A stretch of DNA of 7,560 nucleotides from JBJXGC01 sp046154545 (GCA_046154545.1 JBJXGC010000076.1:1-7560); one strand, 5' to 3'. Counted from the stretch's first letter, positions 1-5,832 are shown. Notes: a model not told the origin generated them from the sequence alone. Program-made: numbers and translations.

Positions 1-762
1 GCCGGCATCGGGAAGGGGTTCGCCCTGGCGCTCGCCGAGGCGGGCGGGGCCGTCGCGATCTGCGATATCCAGCCCAAGGTGGAGGGCGTGGCCGAGGAGA
101 TCGCGGGCCGGACCGGGCGGCGCGTGATTGCGATGATCGCGGACGTCTCGCGGCCGGACGAGGTCAAGCGCTTCGTCGAGACGGCCGTGGAGCAGTTCGG
201 CGGCATCGACATCCTGATCAACAACGCCGGTGTCTGGCGCCCTACGAACCCGCTCGAGGACTCCTGGGAGAAGGCGGTCGCGGACTGGGAGCTGGTCGTC
301 GGCACGAATCTGACGGGGGCCTTCCTCGTGGGGCGGGCGTGCATCCCGCACATCGTCCGGCGGGGTGGCGGCCAGATCATCAATATCGCCACCGACCACA
401 TCGCGCCGCCGCCGGGCTTCGCCACCGGCGGCGGCACGCGGATGGACGTGTACGACAGCTCGAAGTGGGGGATGAACGGCCTCACCCAGGGGTGGGCGAA
501 GTTCCTCAAGCCCCACAACGTCCGCGTGAACGCGCTCTGTATGGACGCGACCGACAGCGAGATGGTGCGCTACGCCTCGGGCGGCCGGGCCACGCCCGAG
601 GTTATCGCGAGCTGGATGACGCCGGCTCAGATTGCGGCGCTAGGACTGGAGCTGATCGCTGAGGGCCCGGGAGGGCGGACGGGTGAGAACATCGGGATTT
701 GGTTGGGCCACCGGGTCGCGCTCCCGGCCCGTCTTGAAGAGCTGCCCAGCCGGCACGCGTAA
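1..762 (+). CDS. SDR family NAD-dependent oxidoreductase, 5'-truncated by window edge
   Basis: Soluble short-chain dehydrogenase/reductase that would oxidise or reduce a hydroxyl/carbonyl group using a nicotinamide cofactor; the substrate is not predictable. The frame is open from base 1, which already lies inside the Rossmann glycine motif (AGIGKG). Only about 10-15 N-terminal residues are missing, leaving 253. Visible in order, by window codon: an Asp ending the second beta strand (AICDI, codon 22), which favours NAD over NADP; INNAG (73-77); TNLTGAF, with the structural Asn; and the active-site pair YxxxK (YDSSK, Tyr codon 151, Lys 155). Two oddities stand out. The usual catalytic Ser position reads NIATDH, so Thr replaces Ser, and 20 residues rather than about 13 separate it from the Tyr. 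The usual CPGATD segment reads CMDATD, losing the conserved Pro-Gly. The first in-frame GTG (79) lies within the fold and is not the true start. No operon partner is seen: 102 nt separate it from the next gene. Confidence 0.93.
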   Translation, partial: AGIGKGFALALAEAGGAVAICDIQPKVEGVAEEIAGRTGRRVIAMIADVSRPDEVKRFVETAVEQFGGIDILINNAGVWRPTNPLEDSWEKAVADWELVVGTNLTGAFLVGRACIPHIVRRGGGQIINIATDHIAPPPGFATGGGTRMDVYDSSKWGMNGLTQGWAKFLKPHNVRVNALCMDATDSEMVRYASGGRATPEVIASWMTPAQIAALGLELIAEGPGGRTGENIGIWLGHRVALPARLEELPSRHA

Positions 763-812
763 CGGGTTGGGCCCGAATCGGCAACGGCTGCCGCCGCTCG
801 CCCCTTATGACC

Positions 813-828
813 GTTTCGTTACCGAAAC
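813..828. promoter_or_regulatory. 16-bp inverted repeat, candidate operator upstream of ATP-grasp operon
   Basis: GTTTCG-TTAC-CGAAAC is a perfect 6-bp inverted repeat with a 4-bp centre, ending 36 bp before the ATP-grasp start codon. It sits in the 102-nt gap after the SDR gene, in a locally more AT-containing patch than its surroundings. A symmetric site at this position suits a dimeric repressor or activator of the operon. No regulator can be named, and no clear -35/-10 pair could be fitted around it. As an RNA hairpin it would be weak and lacks a T tract, so a terminator is less likely. Confidence 0.35.
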
Positions 829-844
829 ACGCTCGAAATGGCGG

Positions 845-858
845 GCGAGTAAACTCGC
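845..858. promoter_or_regulatory. 14-bp inverted repeat just before the ATP-grasp start
   Basis: GCGAGT-AA-ACTCGC is a perfect 6-bp inverted repeat with a 2-bp centre, ending 6 nt before the ATG at 865. It occupies the place where a Shine-Dalgarno sequence would lie, and none is recognisable there. It could be a DNA operator; the 2-nt loop is too tight for a good RNA hairpin. It is a second dyad, 16 bp downstream of the one at 813-828. Function is inferred from position only. Confidence 0.3.
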
Positions 859-864
859 GCTGTT

Positions 865-2301
865 ATGACGGGACTGCTGGCCAACTACGATTCGGGCGCC
901 GGTTATGACGAGGTCTTCGAACGCCCGGGCGTGCCCCGGGCGAGCTGCGTGGCGCTGGTGAAGGCGCTGGAGCAGCTCGGGCCAGGGGACCTGGCGGATG
1001 CGCGGCGGCGGGCCGATGTCGCGTTTCTGAACGCGGGCATCACGTTCACCGTGTACACCGAAAGTTCGGGCATCGAGCGAATCTTCCCGTTCGACCTTGT
1101 GCCACGCGTGATCGACGCGACCGAATGGGACAAGGTCGAGCGCGGCCTCAAGCAGCGTGTCGTCGCCCTGAATGCGTTTTTGCAGGATGTGTACAACGAC
1201 CAGCGGATCGTGCTGGCTGGTGTGATCCCGGCGGAGGCCGTGTTCGGGTCGCGCAACTACCAGCCGGCCATCCGGGGGTTCACGCCGCCGAACGGGGTCT
1301 GGATCCACGTCTCGGGCATCGACCTGGTGCGCGACAGCGACGGCACGATCTATGTGCTGGAGGACAACGTGCGGACGCCCAGTGGCGTGTCGTATGTGAT
1401 CCAGAACCGCGTCATCAGCATGCGCGCGTTCCCCCGGATCTACGGTGGCACGCCCGTGCGAAGCGTCGCCGACTATGCGAACCGGCTGCACGACACGGTG
1501 AAACGCTGTTGGCCGGATGGGGCGGCGGTTGTCCTTACCCCGGGCGTGTACAACTCGGCCTACTTCGAGCATTCGTTCCTGGCGAAGCAGATGGGCGTGC
1601 AGCTCGTGGAGGGCCGGGACATGTTCGTCCGCGGGAGCGAAGTGGGGATGAAGACGACGCACGGGTTCGAACCGGTGGGGGCCATCTACCGGCGCGTGGA
1701 CGATGAGTACCTGGACCCCCTGAACTTCCTGCCGGACTCCACGCTCGGCGTCCCCGGCCTGTTCGAGAGCTACCGGGCGGGGAAGGTGTGCCTGGTGAAC
1801 GGGATCGGCACGGGCCTGGCCGACGACAAGTCCGTCTACCCCTACGTGCCGGCCATGATCCGCTTCTACCTCGGCGAGGAGCCGATCCTGCCGAACGTCC
1901 CCACCTTCCGGGGGGCCGACCCGAAGGACCTGGACCACATGCTCAGCCACATGGCGGAACTGGTGGTGAAGCCGGCGAACGCATCCGGCGGGTACGGGGT
2001 GGTCATTGGCCCGGCGGCGGACGAGCGGTTGCTCGACCGCACGGCGGAAGCCGTCAAGGCAGACCCGGCCGGGTTCATCGCTCAGCCGTTGATCCGGCTC
2101 TCCACCTGCCCCACGCTCATTGACGGCGAGTTCAAGCCGCGGCGGATCGACCTTCGCCCGTTCGTCCTGTACGACGGAGTTGAGCCGTGGGTCTTGCCGG
2201 GGGGTCTGACGCGGGTTGCGCTGCAGGAAGGGTCCTTCATCGTGAACTCGTCGCAGGGCGGCGGCAGTAAGGATACGTGGGTGCTCGATGGCGCTGCTTA
2301 G
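865..2301 (+). CDS. Circularly permuted type-2 ATP-grasp protein (former DUF404/DUF407)
   Basis: Predicted cytoplasmic ATP-grasp ligase of the circularly permuted class, expected to activate a carboxylate as acyl-phosphate and join it to an amine. Members lie beside alpha-E and transglutaminase genes and are proposed to make a peptide or isopeptide-like product; substrates are unknown. The 478 residues match the family's usual full length. Recognisable blocks in order: ESSGIERIFPFD (66-77), the diagnostic EDNVRTPSGVSY (166-177), YNSAYFEHSFLA (229-240), IYRRVDDEYLDPL (274-286), the NGIGTG...DDK...YPYVPAMI region (312-332), the glycine-rich nucleotide-binding segment VVKPANASGGYG (367-378), LSTCPT (412-417), RIDLRPF (427-433), PGGLTRVAL (445-453) and SSQGGGSKDTWVL (462-474). 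There is no signal peptide or membrane segment. The ATG at 865 has no obvious Shine-Dalgarno, but the N-terminus aligns with family expectation. Its last 14 nt overlap the alpha-E gene, implying coupled translation. Confidence 0.93.
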   Translation: MTGLLANYDSGAGYDEVFERPGVPRASCVALVKALEQLGPGDLADARRRADVAFLNAGITFTVYTESSGIERIFPFDLVPRVIDATEWDKVERGLKQRVVALNAFLQDVYNDQRIVLAGVIPAEAVFGSRNYQPAIRGFTPPNGVWIHVSGIDLVRDSDGTIYVLEDNVRTPSGVSYVIQNRVISMRAFPRIYGGTPVRSVADYANRLHDTVKRCWPDGAAVVLTPGVYNSAYFEHSFLAKQMGVQLVEGRDMFVRGSEVGMKTTHGFEPVGAIYRRVDDEYLDPLNFLPDSTLGVPGLFESYRAGKVCLVNGIGTGLADDKSVYPYVPAMIRFYLGEEPILPNVPTFRGADPKDLDHMLSHMAELVVKPANASGGYGVVIGPAADERLLDRTAEAVKADPAGFIAQPLIRLSTCPTLIDGEFKPRRIDLRPFVLYDGVEPWVLPGGLTRVALQEGSFIVNSSQGGGSKDTWVLDGAA

Positions 2302-3265
2302 CCGCTCGGCCGAGTCGCTCTTCTGGTTGGGCCGCTACGTGGAGCGGGCGGAGAACACGGCGCGGCTGCTCGACGTGACCTACCACGGGCGCCTCGAGCC
2401 AGGGGCATCGACGGTGGCGGGGGCGGTGAACACGTGGGAGGCGCTGATCCGGACGCTCGGAGCCACAGCTGGCTATTCGGCGACAGGCCTGCCGTACGAC
2501 GAACCGCCGGTGGTGGCCTACCTGACCGTCGATCCCGGGAACGGCTCTTCGATCGTGTCGTCGCTCGGGCTGGCACGGGAGAACGCCCGGAGTGTCCGCG
2601 ACTTCCTTTCGAGCGAAGCCTGGACGGCGATCAACCGGCTCTACCACACGGTGCACCAGCGCAACCTTCATCTGATCATGGCCGACGGCCTTTACGAGTT
2701 TTGCGATGAGGTCCGCCATGGCGCCCAGTTCTTCCAGGGCACGGTTGACGCGACATCGCTCCGGGACGACGGCTGGCACTGGCTGAAGTCGGGGATCGCG
2801 ATCGAGCGAGCGGACATGTTGACGAGGATCGTCGATGCGAAGTACCACCTCCTGCTGGACTCGGTGGACGAAGTGGGGGGTACCTTCGACCGCTTCCAAT
2901 GGATGGCCCTGTTGCGAAGCGTCTCAGCCTTCGAGGCCTTCCGGCGGACGCATGCGCCCGGGTTCGAACACACGGCCATCCTCGAGTTCCTGGTGTTTTC
3001 GCCGGACTTTCCGCGCTCCCTCCGCGCCTCGGTGGATCATCTTCATCTCTCGCTCGACAAGGCAACGGCGGGGGCGCAGCGCCGCCAGCGGAACTCCGTG
3101 CTCGGGCTGGTTGCGACCCTGCAGGCGCGGCTCACGTTCGAGAGCGCCGATTCGCTCATCGCGTCGGGCCTCCACGAGTTTATGGAGGAAGCCCGGAGTA
3201 CACTGGGCGAAATTGCGACACGGGTAAGCCAGGCCTTCTTCTGGGCCGACGGAAATGCTGCTTAG
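2288..3265 (+). CDS. Alpha-E domain protein (DUF403)
   Basis: All-helical protein named for conserved glutamates in its helices. Its role is unknown, but it is almost always encoded beside the circularly permuted ATP-grasp and transglutaminase genes, so it probably serves as a partner or helper enzyme in the same pathway. The 325-residue length is typical. Visible family blocks: LLSRSAESLFWLGRYVERAENTARLLDV (3-30, the hallmark start), ARENARSVRDFLS (97-109), GIAIERADMLTRIVD (169-183), and a C-terminal helix ending EEARSTLGEIATRVSQAFFW (300-319). There is no signal peptide or transmembrane segment. The ATG at 2288 sits 14 nt inside the ATP-grasp gene, and the hallmark LSRSAE sequence starts at once, so no other start fits. 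No well-spaced Shine-Dalgarno is present, so translation probably re-initiates from the upstream gene. The 3' end overlaps the next gene by 11 nt. Confidence 0.94.
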   Translation: MALLSRSAESLFWLGRYVERAENTARLLDVTYHGRLEPGASTVAGAVNTWEALIRTLGATAGYSATGLPYDEPPVVAYLTVDPGNGSSIVSSLGLARENARSVRDFLSSEAWTAINRLYHTVHQRNLHLIMADGLYEFCDEVRHGAQFFQGTVDATSLRDDGWHWLKSGIAIERADMLTRIVDAKYHLLLDSVDEVGGTFDRFQWMALLRSVSAFEAFRRTHAPGFEHTAILEFLVFSPDFPRSLRASVDHLHLSLDKATAGAQRRQRNSVLGLVATLQARLTFESADSLIASGLHEFMEEARSTLGEIATRVSQAFFWADGNAA

Positions 3266-4076
3266 CCTCAAATTCCACACGCGTTACGACTACACACCGG
3301 CGGTGGCTTCGGGAGTCACTGCCCTGCGCCTCGTGCCCGTCGCGGGCCCGGGCCTGAACGTGATCGAGTCGCGCCTCACCGTCTTCCCCGGGCGGGTCAG
3401 CCAGGTATATACCGACGCCTGGGGGACGCGCGTGGACGTGGTGGAAGCGCTCCACGCGCATGCCTACGCGACCTTCGACGTGACCGCGCTGGTGGAGACG
3501 GCGACCGATGAGTCGCCGGCGATCCTGCTCCCGGGGGACCGCTACCTCTTCTCACACGACAGCGCCCGGGTGCGGCTGGCGAGCGTGAGCGAGCTGGCTG
3601 ACGAGCTTCCTTTCGCCGGGACGGACTGGCCGGGCGTGGAGGCCCTTGCCGCCTGGATCCCCGAGCGCTTCCACTACGACGTGCGGGCGACGGACGAATG
3701 CACTCCGACGGCGGAGTTCATCCGGGCCGGGGCGGGTGTCTGCCAGGACTTCGCCCATCTGATGCTTGCCTTTGCGCGCAGCTGGGGCTGGCCGGCGCGC
3801 TACGTCAGCGGCTACTTCTTTAGCCGGGAGTCGAGCGGCGGCCGGATTGACGCCGAGGCGACGCACGCCTGGGTCGAGGTCTGGCGTGAGGGCGGCGGTT
3901 GGGTGGGGTTCGACCCGACCGCCGGTACGCTCGCCGATGAACGCTATGTCCCGGTGGCACGCGGGCGCGACTACGACGATGTGCGCCCGGTGCAGGGGGT
4001 GCTGCGCGGCCAGGCATCGCAGTCGTACGTCAGCAGGCTCAGCATTCGGCGGATGGGCGCGCAGGTGCAACAGTAA
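3255..4076 (+). CDS. Transglutaminase-like cysteine peptidase with bacterial transglutaminase N-terminal domain
   Basis: Papain-like-fold enzyme that hydrolyses or exchanges amide bonds. In this gene set it is thought to act on the ATP-grasp product or on a tagged protein, most likely in the cytoplasm because no signal peptide is seen. Residues 1 to about 80 form the beta-rich N-terminal domain (LKFHTRYDYTPAV..., then LRLVPV and YTDAWGTRVDVVEA). The catalytic core spans roughly 125-225. The full triad is present: Cys163 in GAGVCQDFAH, His204 in ATHAWVEVW and Asp220 in GFDPTAG. The tail carries the usual RYVPVARGRDYDDVRPVQGV block (230-249). The length of 273 residues is typical. The ATG at 3255 overlaps the alpha-E stop by 11 nt, making this the third gene of the operon. 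A hairpin follows immediately and no further co-directional gene overlaps, so the operon probably ends here. An Anbu-type proteasome-like peptidase, found in some related operons, is absent on either side. Confidence 0.95.
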   Translation: MLLSLKFHTRYDYTPAVASGVTALRLVPVAGPGLNVIESRLTVFPGRVSQVYTDAWGTRVDVVEALHAHAYATFDVTALVETATDESPAILLPGDRYLFSHDSARVRLASVSELADELPFAGTDWPGVEALAAWIPERFHYDVRATDECTPTAEFIRAGAGVCQDFAHLMLAFARSWGWPARYVSGYFFSRESSGGRIDAEATHAWVEVWREGGGWVGFDPTAGTLADERYVPVARGRDYDDVRPVQGVLRGQASQSYVSRLSIRRMGAQVQQ

Positions 4077-4100
4077 TCGGGCTCGCTGGTGGCGGCCCGA
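4077..4100 (+). terminator. Stable hairpin directly after the transglutaminase stop, possible operon terminator
   Basis: TCGGGC (4077-4082) pairs perfectly with GCCCGA (4095-4100). CGC (4084-4086) with GCG (4092-4094) extends the stem above a one-base bulge, leaving a 5-nt loop. It begins on the base after the TAA stop of the third operon gene, where a terminator is expected. No T tract follows (the next bases are GGCGG), so it is not a canonical intrinsic terminator. It may instead protect the mRNA 3' end or act with other factors. Confidence 0.35.
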
Positions 4101-4177
4101 GGCGGATTCGGCCGGGGTAACATAGCGTTCCGGCCCTGCCTGTCTTATCGTCCGGGCACAACCCCGGAGGCGTACCT

Positions 4178-4669
4178 ATGGCCGACGAATCCCTCATCAC
4201 CGACGAAATGCGTGCCGCCATCGGCAAAGAGTCGGAGCCGGTGACCCATGAGGTCGATCGCACGGCGATCCGGATGTTCGCGCGCTCGGTCGGGCACACG
4301 GACCCGCTGTATTACGACGTTGCGGTGGCGCGGGCGGCGGGCTACGCCGATATCCCGGCGCCGCCGGGCTACCTGGGGACGCCGGTCTTCAACCTGAAGA
4401 CGAGCGACCCGACGACGGGGAGACGGATTGGGGCCGGCGAACTCCAGGCCTCACGGCCGCTCACCCGGCGGCTGAACGGCGGCACCGAGATCGAGTATCT
4501 CGGGGACATCTGCGCGGGCGATGTCCTCACCGCTCGGACGCACCTGGCCGACGTGCAGGAGCGGAAGGGGAGCATCGGGCAGATGCTGATCTCGACGAGC
4601 AAGACGACCTTCCGCAACCAGCGAGACGAGGTCGTGGCGATCATGACCGGGACGGGCATCCGTTACTAA
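4178..4669 (+). CDS. MaoC-N / FAS1-like dehydratase domain protein (single hot-dog fold)
   Basis: Small hot-dog-fold protein of the type forming the N-terminal half of (R)-specific enoyl-CoA/acyl dehydratases, as in HadA-like subunits of two-part 3-hydroxyacyl dehydratases. The 163 residues equal one domain. Visible: an N-terminal helix region (ITDEMRAAIGKESEP, 7-21), the start of the hot-dog helix region at FARSVGHTDPLYYD (34-47), ARAAGYADIPAPPGYLG (51-67), LNGGTEIEYLGDICAGD (99-115), and a strand ending VVAIMTGTGIRY (152-163). In this family the catalytic Asp/His motif usually lies in the partner domain, so this chain alone may be structural or need a partner. None is adjacent. Start: ATG 4178 has a GGAGG (4166-4170) 7 nt upstream, the clearest ribosome-binding site in the window. 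The gene stands alone, 101 nt after the transglutaminase operon and convergent with the M23 gene. Its stop codon is also the first triplet of the heptad repeat. Confidence 0.85.
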   Translation: MADESLITDEMRAAIGKESEPVTHEVDRTAIRMFARSVGHTDPLYYDVAVARAAGYADIPAPPGYLGTPVFNLKTSDPTTGRRIGAGELQASRPLTRRLNGGTEIEYLGDICAGDVLTARTHLADVQERKGSIGQMLISTSKTTFRNQRDEVVAIMTGTGIRY

Positions 4670-4715
4670 GAGCTAAGAGCTAAGAGCTAAGAGCCAAGAG
4701 CCAAGAGCTAAGAGC
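4667..4715. repeat. Tandem heptanucleotide repeat, 7 copies, in the convergent gap
   Basis: Seven uninterrupted 7-nt units: TAAGAGC four times (4667-4694), CAAGAGC twice (4695-4708), then TAAGAGC once (4709-4715). The first unit's TAA is the stop codon of the MaoC-type gene, and the array ends 4 nt before the complement of the M23 stop codon (4720-4722). It therefore fills nearly all of the convergent intergenic space. Because 7 is not a multiple of 3, successive units place TAA in all three forward frames, and TTA|GC junctions place TAG on the reverse strand. The array is thus a translation-stop barrier both ways. It forms no strong hairpin. Confidence 0.95.
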
Positions 4716-4719
4716 CCCG

Positions 4720-5364
4720 TTACTCGCCCTTCGCGACATCGAGGAACTCGGCGAACATCCAGCCCTGGCGTCCTTCGAACCAGACAGGCACCCAACCATC
4801 CTGGCTAATCACGACCTTCGTCCCGGCGTCGAGCGTCTGGATGATCGCGTCGTTCCTCGACGGTCCTGAGCGCAGGTTCAAGGACTCGCGGACGACCGCC
4901 GCGAAGCCCCCCGGCGCTGGCGGCGTTGGCGGCCCAGCCATAAGGAACGGCACCGGGTCGATATCCTGTCCGTCTCGCCGGTACTCATAGTGCAGGTGGA
5001 CACCCGTTGAGACACCGGTGGTGCCCACTCCGCCAAGGACATCGCCGACCGCGACGGTCTGTCCGACCTCAACGTCGATGCGGAAGAGGTGCCCGAACAG
5101 GACCTGCAGGCCATCCGGGCGATCGACGATGACGCAGTTCCCCTTCCCTTCAAACACGTCTGCGTGCGAGACAACGCCGTCGCACGGACTGATGACGTCA
5201 GTGCCTTCCGATACTCCGGCGATGTCGATCCCGGGGTGATAGCCGTTCCTGTAGAGATGTTTGACGGCCGGATCGGTGTTTTCCGGGCCGTAACCCTGTT
5301 CGATCTTCCCGCCGACCACCGGCAGGGCCCACCCCGTCGCCGGGTCGATATACAGCTTGCTCAT
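4720..5364 (-). CDS. M23 (LytM-type) zinc metallopeptidase with C-terminal SH3b domain, no signal peptide
   Basis: Predicted zinc endopeptidase cleaving peptide bridges of peptidoglycan. Residues 15 to about 140 are the LytM/M23 domain, with HxxxD (His43, Asp47 in YHPGIDIAG), His92 (FGHLF), and HxH (His123, His125 in GVHLHYEYR). All zinc-ligand and catalytic positions are therefore present. A Pro-rich linker (145-151, PPTPPAP) leads to a bacterial SH3 domain (about 155-210; VVRESLNLRSGPS start, GWMFAEFLDV end), likely a wall-binding module. The N-terminus (MSKLYIDPATGWALPVVGGKI) carries no signal peptide, lipobox or membrane helix, unlike most cell-wall M23 enzymes. This suggests a phage-type lysin, another export route, or a mis-set start. 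Start ATG (complement of 5362-5364) has GAGG 8 nt upstream (complement of 5373-5376), supporting it. It is a single gene, convergent with the MaoC-type gene and downstream of tRNA-Leu on the same strand. Codon choice looks slightly less GC3-biased than its neighbours. Confidence 0.93.
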   Translation of the reverse strand: MSKLYIDPATGWALPVVGGKIEQGYGPENTDPAVKHLYRNGYHPGIDIAGVSEGTDVISPCDGVVSHADVFEGKGNCVIVDRPDGLQVLFGHLFRIDVEVGQTVAVGDVLGGVGTTGVSTGVHLHYEYRRDGQDIDPVPFLMAGPPTPPAPGGFAAVVRESLNLRSGPSRNDAIIQTLDAGTKVVISQDGWVPVWFEGRQGWMFAEFLDVAKGE

Positions 5365-5559
5365 CGCGTGCGCCTCAAGAGTGGAGTGGTCCGGGCTTCC
5401 TCAGACAGGCGGCAGCTTACGCGCGCCGACGCCAGCCTTCGATGACGTATTTCACAGACTGTGCTGAGAAGCCGCAAGCGGCCGCTGACGCAACCCTCTC
5501 ACCGACCCCGGACCCGGCCGGTCGATCCGTGCTGGGCGGCGCCGCGGGCCGGGCGCGAG

Positions 5560-5646
5560 TGGTGCCGAAGGTGGGATTCGAACCCACACGACCTTTGGGG
5601 CCAACGGTTTTTGAGACCGCCGCGTCTGCCATTCCGCCACTTCGGC
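5560..5646 (-). tRNA. tRNA-Leu(CAA), decodes UUG
   Basis: Read on the minus strand, the acceptor strand GCCGAAG (complement of 5640-5646) pairs fully with CTTCGGC, followed by discriminator A and an encoded CCA (5560-5562). The D arm is GCG...CGC with the GGCAGA loop. The anticodon stem GCGGT/ACCGT holds the 7-nt loop CTCAAAA, giving anticodon CAA. A long variable arm (GGCC/GGTC stem, CCAAA loop) marks a type II tRNA. The T arm is GTGGG-TTCGAAT-CCCAC. All expected elements are intact over 87 nt. The small plus-strand reading frames across it are artefacts. Confidence 0.97.
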
Positions 5647-5662
5647 CGGGGTAACCTCTTTG

Positions 5663-5691
5663 AATCTACGAGCCGCATCCACCCCCGTCAA
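5663..5691 (-). promoter_or_regulatory. Sigma70-type promoter for tRNA-Leu
   Basis: On the minus strand, TTGACG (complement of 5686-5691, 5/6 match to TTGACA) and TAGATT (complement of 5663-5668, 4/6 match to TATAAT) are separated by exactly 17 bp. The -10 box ends 16 nt before the mature tRNA 5' end, giving a predicted leader of about 9-10 nt. The DNA just upstream (5692-5715) is the most AT-rich stretch nearby and could act as an UP element. The -35 overlaps a small perfect dyad, TCAAT-A-ATTGA (5688-5698). Confidence 0.75.
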
Positions 5692-5763
5692 TAATTGATA
5701 GGCATCGCTACTAATTGCGGGCGAAGGCCTTGGGCGGCGCGAGGTTGTCCCCGGCCACGGCGA

Positions 5764-5832
5764 GGCCGAGACTCGGCCGCCTCCCCGCGGGTGGCCGTGA
5801 AAGGTGGTCCCGGGCGCCCGGCGCCGGCGCCC
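5764..5832. repeat. Two strong GC-rich dyads in the tRNA-GntR intergenic region
   Basis: The 287-nt gap between tRNA-Leu and the GntR gene contains no convincing gene. It holds GGCCGAG-A-CTCGGCC (5764-5778), a perfect 7-bp dyad with a single central base, and GGGCGCC (5812-5818) pairing with GGCGCCC (5826-5832) across 7 nt. A small CCCT-TCG-AGGG dyad (5830-5840) overlaps the latter. They could be transcript hairpins in a long 5' leader or protein-binding sites. No known riboswitch layout was recognised. Confidence 0.4.

Noticed and set aside
805..1950. Long 381-residue open frame antisense to the ATP-grasp gene
   Set aside because: It is His/Arg/Val/Asp-rich with no recognisable domain, and lies opposite a gene whose conserved motifs run its full length. 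High GC content produces such mirror frames.
4101..4165. Promoter for the MaoC-type gene
   Set aside because: TAACAT and TTATCG were considered as -10 boxes, but neither has an acceptable -35 at 16-18 bp. Only the ribosome-binding site is convincing.
4667..4715. CRISPR or attachment-site interpretation of the short repeat array
   Set aside because: Units are contiguous 7-mers without spacers, and no integrase or cas gene is present. It is a simple tandem repeat.
5453..5463. CACAG-A-CTGTG small dyad upstream of the M23 gene
   Set aside because: It is short, about 90 bp from the start codon, with no promoter fit around it; arms of this size are expected by chance. The 195-nt gap 5365-5559 shows nothing else.
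5520..5559. Possible terminator downstream of tRNA-Leu on the minus strand
   Set aside because: The region is GC-rich with several short self-complementary stretches, but has no dominant stem and no T tract.
5442..5694. Small plus-strand frames ending in a VPKVGFEPTRPLGP-like sequence
   Set aside because: This is the well-known spurious translation of the antisense strand of a tRNA-Leu gene; the tRNA structure explains the sequence fully.
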